From: CAVQBP01 sp963710745
GTDB taxonomy: Bacteria; Bacteroidota; Ignavibacteria; Ignavibacteriales; Ignavibacteriaceae
Assembly (NCBI GenBank): GCA_963710745.1
Contig: CAVQBP010000029.1
Coordinates: forward strand, 124,001 to 188,000
Direction of reading: 5' to 3'
Length of the DNA stretch: 64,000 nucleotides
In this document: piece after piece, positions 19,027-26,880 of the stretch
Numbering within the stretch: the stretch's first letter is position 1
Layout: each line of letters starts with the position of its first letter
Notes under the pieces: model-generated
Database searches by the model: none
What the model saw: the letters and a program-made list of their open reading frames with translations, nothing else
Told to the model about the DNA's origin: nothing
Program-made: the position numbers and the translations under genes

Positions 19027-19041
19027 GTAAAACGTATTTAC
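19027..19041. promoter_or_regulatory. Candidate LacI-family operator upstream of GH97 (weak)
   Basis: GTAAAACGTATTTAC has inverted GTAAA/TTTAC arms and shares the core AAACGTAT with the site at 9005-9016. It lies in the 264-bp gap before the GH97-GH3 pair. A LacI-family regulator is encoded in the locus. The match is imperfect and could be chance. Confidence 0.25.
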
Positions 19042-19200
19042 TAAAATCAACCGGAAAAAGGTTAACCATGTTATGAAGAAAGGTAATGAGCACACAACCA
19101 TATTGGTTCTTTATTTTAAATCCTGGCTTCATGCTGCTTGTTGTAATGATATGTCTTCAGTTTTGATTAATCTGAATTATTTCACAAATCAAAGGAAATA

Positions 19201-21153
19201 TTGAAAGTGGCTAAAAATATCAAATTAATATCACTCCTGTTTTTAATAGCTTTCGTTACTAATGCTTTTTGTTCCGGGGGCTATACTTTAAAAAGTCCAA
19301 ATAATAAAATTGCAGTCAGCTTTTGGCTTACCTCTTCAGGTAATCCGGTTTATTCTGTCTCATATTCGGATACAATTATTCTGCGGCAATCTAAATTAGG
19401 AATCTTAAGAAGCGATGACGATTTTTCAACCAGCCTAACTCTTGATTCGGTTTCAAATATTGATATTGTTTCCGACAACTATACATTACTACACGGCAAA
19501 CGATTGAAATGTAATTACAAAGGCAGCAAACGTGTTTTTTATCTTAAGAATGAAAATTCAAAAATAATGGAAATCATTTTCCAGGTTTCGAATGATGGCG
19601 TTGCATTCAGATATTACTTCCCGGGAAGAACAGATACAACATTAAAGATTTTCAAAGAATCAACATCGTATCATTTGGCTCTATCTGCAAAAGCATTTCT
19701 TCAACCGTGCGCTGATGCCCGGATAGGCTGGTGTTTTGCTTCACCGTCTTATGAAGAATATTATAAAATGGATATACCCGTAGGGTCGGTTTCTCCTAAT
19801 CAAGCCGGATGGGTGATGCCGGCACTTTTTCACATTGGGAAATTTTGGATTTGTATTACTGAAACCGGTGTTGATACAAATTATTGCGGATCACGGTTAA
19901 GCCAGTTTTCTCCTGACGGTGAATATTCGGTGCAATTTCCTGAGCCGCAGGAATGCAGAGATGGCGGACTTTTTCTGCCTGAATCGGATTTACCCTGGTT
20001 TACTCCGTGGCGGGTTATAGCAATATCTGATAATCTTGGAGGTCTAGTTGAATCTACTTTAGAAACCGATTTAGCTGCCCCGGCTAAATATGATGTCTCT
20101 TCATGGCTGAAGCCGGGTATTGCATCATGGAGCTGGGTTATTCTAAAAGATGATTCTACTATTTATGATGTTCAACGGAGGTATATTGATTTTGCATCGT
20201 CCATGAATTGGAGATATTGTCTCATTGATGCTTTGTGGGATACTCAGATAGGATATGAGAAAATTAAACAGCTTGCTGATTATGCAAACACAAAGAATGT
20301 AAAGATATTATTATGGTACAATTCGGCAGGTGATTGGAATACAACTCCACAAACACCACGTGGAAAATTACTTACGGAAGAATCCAGATGTGCCGAATTT
20401 CGGAAATTGAAAGATATTGGTATTGCAGGTGTTAAGGTAGATTTTTTCGGCGGCGATGGACAATCAATGATGAAATATTATATCGATATCTTAAAGGATG
20501 CAGCCAATTATAATCTTGCGGTAAACTTTCATGGGTGTACTTTTCCCAGAAGCTGGTACAGAACATATCCTAATTTAGTTAGCATGGAGGCTGTTAGAGG
20601 AGAGGAGTATGTAACCTTTGGACAGTACTTTGCAGATAATCAACCGTCACATTGTGCCATGTTGTCCTTCACAAGAAACCTTTTTGATCCAATGGATTTT
20701 ACACCTGTAAACTTTTCAGGTATTCCAAATATAAAACGCAGAACCACAGATGGCTTTGAAATTGCCTTATCGGTTATTTTTACTTCCGGTATTCAGCACA
20801 TTGCCGAGACACCTGAAGGAATGGCTGAACAAAAAGTTTTTATAAAAGAATATATGAGCTCATTACCCGAAACCTGGGACGATGTGAAATTTATCGATGG
20901 GTATCCCGGGAAATATGTTGTTCTCGCAAGAAAAAAAGGAAACAGATGGTATATAGCTGGTATCAATGGAGAAAATACCCCCCGCAAAATCACTTTTAAA
21001 GTTCCCTTTATCGGCAAATCAACTAAAGGTTTTATTATCACTGATTCTAACAATATAGAAAACTTTGTTAAAAAAGATGTTAACTTCTCTGCTCCGATTA
21101 ATTTAACCATGCAGTCTTACGGCGGGTTTGTTATTGAAACTTTATCAAAATGA
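19201..21153 (+). CDS. GH97 alpha-glycosidase, retaining (alpha-galactosidase-like) type
   Basis: A 650-residue exported GH97 enzyme. The start is a TTG with AAAGGA about 6 bases upstream; GTG at 19207 is an alternative. The signal peptide ends near residue 24. The N-terminal beta-sandwich covers about 26-280 ('YTLKSPNNKIAVSF', 'VSNDGVAFRYYFP'), the TIM barrel about 290-560, and the C-terminal beta domain about 565-650. 'GVKVDFFGGDGQ' places Asp414 where retaining GH97 members have their nucleophile; E468/E469 in 'AVRGEEY' is the likely acid/base region. GH97 contains retaining alpha-galactosidases and inverting alpha-glucosidases, and the Asp favours the former. It lies 32 bp before a GH3 gene, so both are likely co-transcribed. 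Confidence 0.9.
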   Translation: MKVAKNIKLISLLFLIAFVTNAFCSGGYTLKSPNNKIAVSFWLTSSGNPVYSVSYSDTIILRQSKLGILRSDDDFSTSLTLDSVSNIDIVSDNYTLLHGKRLKCNYKGSKRVFYLKNENSKIMEIIFQVSNDGVAFRYYFPGRTDTTLKIFKESTSYHLALSAKAFLQPCADARIGWCFASPSYEEYYKMDIPVGSVSPNQAGWVMPALFHIGKFWICITETGVDTNYCGSRLSQFSPDGEYSVQFPEPQECRDGGLFLPESDLPWFTPWRVIAISDNLGGLVESTLETDLAAPAKYDVSSWLKPGIASWSWVILKDDSTIYDVQRRYIDFASSMNWRYCLIDALWDTQIGYEKIKQLADYANTKNVKILLWYNSAGDWNTTPQTPRGKLLTEESRCAEFRKLKDIGIAGVKVDFFGGDGQSMMKYYIDILKDAANYNLAVNFHGCTFPRSWYRTYPNLVSMEAVRGEEYVTFGQYFADNQPSHCAMLSFTRNLFDPMDFTPVNFSGIPNIKRRTTDGFEIALSVIFTSGIQHIAETPEGMAEQKVFIKEYMSSLPETWDDVKFIDGYPGKYVVLARKKGNRWYIAGINGENTPRKITFKVPFIGKSTKGFIITDSNNIENFVKKDVNFSAPINLTMQSYGGFVIETLSK

Positions 21154-21185
21154 AGGAGAACAGATAATTATAAACCGGAGATAAA

Positions 21186-23777
21186 ATGAAAAAAGAATTA
21201 CTGCTTATCTTATGTTTTTTATTCTCATTGAGTCTGGGAGCACAAACACTCCCTTATCAAAATCCAAATTTAAGTTCGGAAGAAAGAGCTGAAGATTTGG
21301 TTTCAAGATTGACTCTGGAGGAAAAAGCCTCGTTAATGTGCGATATTTCCGAAGCAATTCCTCGTCTTGGAATAAAAAAGTTCAATTGGTGGAGTGAAGC
21401 TTTACACGGTTTGGCTAATAATGATAGTGTAACTGTTTTTCCTGAACCAATTGGCATGGCAGCTTCGTTTGATGATGGATTAGTCTATAAAATTTTCAAT
21501 GCTGTCTCTGATGAAGTGCGGGCTAAATACAACGAATCACAAAGGGAAGGTAAGGAGAACCGTCGTTTTCTTAGTCTTTCTGTTTGGACTCCTAATATAA
21601 ATATATTTCGGGATCCCCGTTGGGGCCGTGGCCAGGAAACTTATGGAGAAGATCCTTATTTAACCTCACGTATGGGTATTTCTGTTGTAGAAGGTTTACA
21701 GGGTCCGTCGGATTCAAAGTATAGAAAGCTTTTAGCTTGCGCCAAGCATTTTGCAGTTCACTCAGGTCCCGAATCAACCCGTCACACATTGGATCTGGAC
21801 AACATCGATCCGCGTGATTTGTGGGAAACATATTTACCGGCTTTTAAAACCCTGGTTCAAAAAGCTGATGTTAGAGAAGTAATGTGTGCTTATCAAAGTA
21901 TTGACAATGAACCCTGCTGCGGCAACAGCCGTTTGCTTCAACAAATTCTGAGAGATGATTGGGGGTTCAAATATATGGTTGTTTCTGATTGCGGAGCAAT
22001 AACGGATTTTTATATGAGTCATAAAGTTTCTCCGGATGCAGTTCATGCCGCAGCTAAAGCTGTTTTAGCCGGGACGGATGTAGAGTGCGGATATAACTAC
22101 GCTTTTAAAAAATTGCCCGAAGCGGTAGATCAAGGTTTGGTATCCGAAAAAAATATAAACAAGCACGTAATGCGACTGTTGATCGGCCGTTTTGATCTCG
22201 GCGAAATGGATAACGACTCATTAGTCAGCTGGTCAAAAATTCCAATGTCTGTTGTTAATTCGAATGAACATAAAAAATTAGCTTTGGAAATGGCACAGGA
22301 ATCAATGACTCTTTTACAAAACAATAAAAATATTCTGCCTTTATCAAAAGAAATAAATAAGGTTGCAGTCATTGGTCCAAATGCCGATGATAAACAACTT
22401 ATGTGGGGCAATTACAATGGTACTCCGATCAAGACTATTACCATTTTAGATGGTATTAAAACAAAACTTCCAGCCGATAAAATAGTATATGACAAAGGAT
22501 GCGACCTCGTAGAGAACACAGTTGTTGAACCTGCGTTTAATGATTGTTCAATAGACGGTAAAAAAGGTATTAAAGCTACATACTGGAATAACCGGAACTT
22601 TAAAGGTGAAATTGCAGCTGCTGATCAAATCGTTAATCCTATTAAACTAACTACCTTCGGGCAGCACGAATTCAGTACTGGTGTACATTTGGAGAATTTC
22701 TCGGCAAAATACGAAACTGTTTATAAACCTTCCCAGTCAGGTGAAATTGCATTTAGAATAGAAGCCTGCGGAGGGTTAGTGCTTGTTGTAAACGGCGATA
22801 CACTCTCCAGGGTTTTTATGTGGAGACCTCTTCCCAAACATGTAATATATAAGGTTGAGAAAGGGAAAGAATATAAAATTGAAGCCTATTTCAGGCAGAT
22901 TCAAAACTGGACAGCCAGCCTTAGCTTAAATTTTGGTAAGGAAGTGCCGGTTAATTACAACGCGCTTATCGATAAGTTGAAAGGAATTGATGTTGTTATT
23001 TTCGCAGGTGGAATTTCTTCTCAATTGGAAGGAGAACAAATGCCAGTTGATCTTCCGGGTTTCAAAGGCGGGGATCGCACCGATATTCAACTTCCCGAAG
23101 TACAGCGTAATTGTTTGAAAGTATTGAAACAAGCTGGAAAGAAGATTGTTTTTGTTAATTGTTCCGGCTCTGCCATAGGTTTAGTGCCTGAAACGAAAAG
23201 CTGTGATGCAATTCTTCAGGCGTGGTATGGCGGAGAAAGAGGCGGTCAGGCCGCTGCCGATGTATTATTCGGAGATTATAATCCATCGGGAAAACTTCCT
23301 GTTACTTTTTATAAAAGTATCAAACAGTTACCGGCTTTTGATGATTATTCAATGAAAAGCCGCACTTATCGTTTTATGTCCGACCCCCTTTTTCAATTCG
23401 GGTTTGGATTAAGTTATACAACTTTTTCAATTGGTGATGCCCGAATCAATAAAACCATTATCAAAAAGAATGAGAGTGTTGAGCTTACTATTCCTGTATC
23501 AAATACCGGTAAGCTTGACGGAGCGGAAATAGTTCAGGTCTATGTACATAAGGTAAACGATACAGACGGGCCGATCAAAACTTTAAGAGGTTTTCAAAGA
23601 GTAGATGTTGCTCACGGTAAAACGAATCAGGTTAATGTTAAGTTGTCTCCCGATGCATTTAAATTTTTCGATAAAACAAAATATGATATGGTTGTAGATC
23701 CGGGAGAATATGAAATATCGTATGGCTCAAGCTCCAATGATAAAGACCTGAAATCAATCAAAGTTACAATTGAATAA
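21186..23777 (+). CDS. GH3 beta-xylosidase/glucosidase with PA14 insert (copy 1)
   Basis: An 863-residue exported GH3 enzyme. The signal peptide ends near residue 20 (L-G-A-Q). The (beta/alpha)8 domain spans about 25-340 with nucleophile Asp268 in 'VVSDCGAITDF'. The second domain spans about 365-690 and is interrupted at about 455-600 by a PA14 domain ('GIKATYWNNRNFKGE'). A fibronectin-III-like domain fills about 745-863. Acidic residues in 'LEGEQMPVDLPGFKGGDR' form the likely acid/base loop, a layout typical of xylan 1,4-beta-xylosidases. It is closely similar to the 864-residue GH3 at 46585 along its whole length. GGAG precedes the start. Confidence 0.92.
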   Translation: MKKELLLILCFLFSLSLGAQTLPYQNPNLSSEERAEDLVSRLTLEEKASLMCDISEAIPRLGIKKFNWWSEALHGLANNDSVTVFPEPIGMAASFDDGLVYKIFNAVSDEVRAKYNESQREGKENRRFLSLSVWTPNINIFRDPRWGRGQETYGEDPYLTSRMGISVVEGLQGPSDSKYRKLLACAKHFAVHSGPESTRHTLDLDNIDPRDLWETYLPAFKTLVQKADVREVMCAYQSIDNEPCCGNSRLLQQILRDDWGFKYMVVSDCGAITDFYMSHKVSPDAVHAAAKAVLAGTDVECGYNYAFKKLPEAVDQGLVSEKNINKHVMRLLIGRFDLGEMDNDSLVSWSKIPMSVVNSNEHKKLALEMAQESMTLLQNNKNILPLSKEINKVAVIGPNADDKQLMWGNYNGTPIKTITILDGIKTKLPADKIVYDKGCDLVENTVVEPAFNDCSIDGKKGIKATYWNNRNFKGEIAAADQIVNPIKLTTFGQHEFSTGVHLENFSAKYETVYKPSQSGEIAFRIEACGGLVLVVNGDTLSRVFMWRPLPKHVIYKVEKGKEYKIEAYFRQIQNWTASLSLNFGKEVPVNYNALIDKLKGIDVVIFAGGISSQLEGEQMPVDLPGFKGGDRTDIQLPEVQRNCLKVLKQAGKKIVFVNCSGSAIGLVPETKSCDAILQAWYGGERGGQAAADVLFGDYNPSGKLPVTFYKSIKQLPAFDDYSMKSRTYRFMSDPLFQFGFGLSYTTFSIGDARINKTIIKKNESVELTIPVSNTGKLDGAEIVQVYVHKVNDTDGPIKTLRGFQRVDVAHGKTNQVNVKLSPDAFKFFDKTKYDMVVDPGEYEISYGSSSNDKDLKSIKVTIE

Positions 23778-23923
23778 GTGACAGAAGAAACCGAATGAGG
23801 TTTAGCTAAATCTATTTATTTTAAATAATAATGTCTTAAAAGCAAAGGTATATTTATACAAATATTATTCAATAAAAAACTTAACTAACAACAATATATT
23901 CAAACTTCATGAGAGGGATAATC

Positions 23924-24295
23924 ATGTCTCGTTTTTTTTATTTTTGTTTATTAACCATTTTAGTTATGAGCATCGGTTGTAATGAGAAGGATATTAATGG
24001 AAAGTGGAAAGGGGAAATGCAAACACCGAATGGCCCTTTAGAATTGACATATGATTTCAACGTAATTGGAGATAGTTTAGCTGGTACTGTTACAAGTCCA
24101 ATGGGGGAATTACCTATTAGTAATGGAAAAGTTAATGGTAAAACATTTTCCTTTGATGTGGATGTTAATGGGATGACCTTTAATCAACAATGCACGTATA
24201 TGAGCGATTCAATCTCTATGAAGGTACAGGGGATGCAGGGACCAATAGAAGTTATGCTGAAAAGAGTGCCTGAATTAAAGGCCGAGTCCAAGTAG
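23924..24295 (+). CDS. Small lipoprotein with one beta-barrel-like repeat domain
   Basis: A 123-residue predicted lipoprotein. I start it at ATG 23924, with GAGGG just upstream, rather than 23909. The signal ends in a lipobox S-I-G-C with Cys19. The rest is one domain with the pattern 'G-x-W-K-G-x-M-x-T-P-N-G', 'DSLAGTVTSPMGELPISNGKVNGKTFSFDVDVNG', here shown only in parts of up to twenty residues: 'TVTSPMGELPISNGKVNGK'. The same domain occurs twice in tandem at the N-terminus of the SASA esterase at 34812. Its function is not known; a surface glycan-binding or enzyme-anchoring role is only a guess. Confidence 0.75.
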   Translation: MSRFFYFCLLTILVMSIGCNEKDINGKWKGEMQTPNGPLELTYDFNVIGDSLAGTVTSPMGELPISNGKVNGKTFSFDVDVNGMTFNQQCTYMSDSISMKVQGMQGPIEVMLKRVPELKAESK

Positions 24296-24608
24296 GATTA
24301 TTATACCGATATAGAATTGACTTTAGTGCAATATCATTACTTAAAATATCAGGCAATAAATACTTGATAACTGATCACTATCTAGAATAATAAGGTGAGT
24401 GCAGGTATGAAAATCATTTGTAATCATCCTTTGGTCAGAAAATTTTTATGTTCGGTTCGAGGCGTGCTGCCAGCAGAGCCTTATATTAGCAAGTAAAGGA
24501 GTTTACATGGAGGGACATGCTTGAGTGCTTTACAATACTACAGTTAAGAAAGAAGATTCTCCAGGTAGTATTAAATCCTATCAATATTCATTAAGGAAGA
24601 GCAAGTAT
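24296..24608. other. Intergenic stretch with a possible short ORF
   Basis: About 313 bases between the lipoprotein and the next gene. A 29-codon frame (24407-24496) is open but has no recognisable family, and a weak purine run lies before it. A GTG at 24525 would extend the next gene by 28 residues, but that extension lies before a clear signal peptide, so I leave it out. No hairpin or repeat stands out. Confidence 0.3.
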
Positions 24609-26846
24609 ATGTTGAACATAAAAAAATTAAGTAAATATGCACTATTCGTATTATGTCTGATGGTACCTGCAATGTCTGCGCAGCAAGTAGATCGAATAGA
24701 TCTTGGAAAATTAAAAACCGGCGCTACGGTCTCATTCATGAGCACTTCGGGAGGTGAGTGGGGTATTGAAATCTTTGGCAGTTCCGCTCCTCGGATAACG
24801 CAATTAAAACCCGCACAGATCGAGATCTTTCGAAAGGAAAAAGACATTCTTGAGCTTGCAGCCGGATACAGTAAGATTCAGAAATCAGGCTCCGATATTG
24901 ATGCAAGCGCTGAAATCGCATACAATGGAAATGTTTTTAATGTTTATGATAAATGGAGCTTGAACGGAACAGTGGTATCGGTTCAAAGGAAGGTAGAAGT
25001 AGCTGGCAGTGCTCCGGGCGGATTTAACTCGACTGTTGCATTCACTGTTGATCCCTCTATACGATGGTCCGATGTGAATTGTTTAGCACCGGGTGCATTA
25101 TACGGTGACCCGGCTTATGATGGTGATCGATCACCCGGCGGTACGCTAAACTACGCTGCACATCGGTTCATCATGCGCGAGGATATCCTTCCGGCACCCA
25201 TGTTCGCACTTTCATTCAAAGACGGTGCTTCGATAGCTATGCTGGATCCCTCACCGAACGGAGAATCGACGGTCGAAGAAACAAAGCTTACGAAAGATGT
25301 AATGACCGATGCCAGGTTTCAGTTCGGGGCATTCGGGGCATGGCAAAACGATAATAACCCAATTAAATTCGGGTTTACTTTCCCGGGTACGGTAAGCATG
25401 TACCCTTTCGGTCCCGATGAATCACCTAAACCCAGATCGATCAGGCGGTTCCATCCTATTGACCATGGAGTTGTTCACAGTTATGAAGTAAGATTTCGAT
25501 TCGGAGCTAATGAGTCATTTCCCAATGTTATCCGAAGCTCATGGCGATGGGCATGGAATACATTAAAGCCCCCGGTTATTCCCATTGATGTTGAACAGAT
25601 GCGGCATATTCTTACTGATCAATTGGCATCTCAAGCTGCAACTATTGACGGACGTACCGGTATTCCATTTGCTGTTGCTACTTTTGATACGAATAAACCT
25701 CAATGGAACCGGACTATGACAGCGATGGGTTTTGTAAGTAAAAACATTGAGTGCGCAGACCAGTTATTGCAGGAAGGCGATCGCGATACTACAGAACGTG
25801 GTAATAAAATGCGCCGTATCGGACTATCTATAATATCGTCGATGATTCAAGCACTTCATAACATACCGCTTGAGGCTACCGGCTACGATCTATCTACCGG
25901 AAAACCATGGACTGGGGAACGGCAGGAATGGCTCGCACCTTGGTTACGCAATGCGACAGAAGGTATGCGCGTACTTATTCGGGCTTACATACGAGAGCGA
26001 ACCCATGGTAATTTGCATCCCCAATGGTTTAATTGGGTTAAAACCTATGTTGACTGGCTGATCCAGCAGCAAAGGAAGGATGGATCTTTCCCGCGGCGCT
26101 GGAAACCTGGAAGTAATGAAGCTGCAGAACCAACAGGCTCTACAAGCTATTGCCCCGTACCCCTGCTTGTTCTTATGACTAATTTAACCGGTGATACTAA
26201 GTATGAACAATCTGCTGTCCGTGCCGCGGAATATGTTTGGGACCATTGGGGAAAACGGGGACTCTTTGTCGGCGGTGCAAGCGATAACCCTAATATTACC
26301 GATAAAGAAGCCGGGATGTTAAGTCTCGAAGCCTATTTAAGCTTATATGAATCAACGAAAGAAGAAAAGTGGCTGGATCGCGCTAAAGCTGCTGCAGATT
26401 ATACTGAAAGCTGGATCTGGATCTGGAACCTTCCTATGCCGGTTGATGCTGATAACGCTCATCTTGATTGGAAGAAAGGTGTGCCGATTATCGGAGTACA
26501 GGGAATAACTGCCCGTGGCGCAGGTGGTGTGGATGAGTACCTGGATTGGTCAACATCATCTTATGCAAAGTTATATCTTTTGACGAAGGACAGGCATTAT
26601 CTCGATGTTGCTCGTCTCCTGCTGCACGATACAAAATCTATGGTTGCTATGCCGGGTCACCTTTACGGTATGAAAGGAATCGGGTGGCAGCAGGAGCACT
26701 GGGGAATGGGGCCGAGTAGATACGGCCGCGGTGTCGGGTCACACCGCTTCTGGCTGCCGTGGGTTACGGCCAATCACTTATACAGTATCACTGGTTTAGA
26801 AGAACTTGATCCGGCCCTGTTTAAAAAAATAACCTCAGGGAATTAA
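24609..26846 (+). CDS. Unclassified secreted enzyme-like protein, alpha/alpha-barrel type
   Basis: A 745-residue exported protein of unknown family. Start 24609 is chosen because AAGGAAGAG lies about 8 bases upstream and a signal peptide begins there, ending in M-S-A-Q near residue 25. Residues about 30-340 look beta-rich ('VAFTVDPSIRWSDVNCLAPG'). Residues about 345-740 look helical with repeated pairs typical of an (alpha/alpha)6 barrel ('WVKTYVDWLIQQQRKDGSFP', 'KYEQSAVRAAEYVWDHWG', 'LSLEAYLSLYESTKEEKWLD'), as in GH88/105/127-type enzymes or polysaccharide lyases, but I recognise none of these. Its base composition looks richer in G+C and CGN arginine codons than its neighbours. It heads a module with the genes at 26881, 29758 and 30537. 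A new hydrolase or lyase is plausible. Confidence 0.72.
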   Translation: MLNIKKLSKYALFVLCLMVPAMSAQQVDRIDLGKLKTGATVSFMSTSGGEWGIEIFGSSAPRITQLKPAQIEIFRKEKDILELAAGYSKIQKSGSDIDASAEIAYNGNVFNVYDKWSLNGTVVSVQRKVEVAGSAPGGFNSTVAFTVDPSIRWSDVNCLAPGALYGDPAYDGDRSPGGTLNYAAHRFIMREDILPAPMFALSFKDGASIAMLDPSPNGESTVEETKLTKDVMTDARFQFGAFGAWQNDNNPIKFGFTFPGTVSMYPFGPDESPKPRSIRRFHPIDHGVVHSYEVRFRFGANESFPNVIRSSWRWAWNTLKPPVIPIDVEQMRHILTDQLASQAATIDGRTGIPFAVATFDTNKPQWNRTMTAMGFVSKNIECADQLLQEGDRDTTERGNKMRRIGLSIISSMIQALHNIPLEATGYDLSTGKPWTGERQEWLAPWLRNATEGMRVLIRAYIRERTHGNLHPQWFNWVKTYVDWLIQQQRKDGSFPRRWKPGSNEAAEPTGSTSYCPVPLLVLMTNLTGDTKYEQSAVRAAEYVWDHWGKRGLFVGGASDNPNITDKEAGMLSLEAYLSLYESTKEEKWLDRAKAAADYTESWIWIWNLPMPVDADNAHLDWKKGVPIIGVQGITARGAGGVDEYLDWSTSSYAKLYLLTKDRHYLDVARLLLHDTKSMVAMPGHLYGMKGIGWQQEHWGMGPSRYGRGVGSHRFWLPWVTANHLYSITGLEELDPALFKKITSGN

Positions 26847-26880
26847 ATGACGGATAGTAAATAAAAAATAAATAAGGTTA

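Noticed and set aside
24525..24608. GTG-started 28-residue extension of the alpha/alpha-barrel protein
   Set aside because: The signal peptide and a good ribosome site favour ATG 24609.
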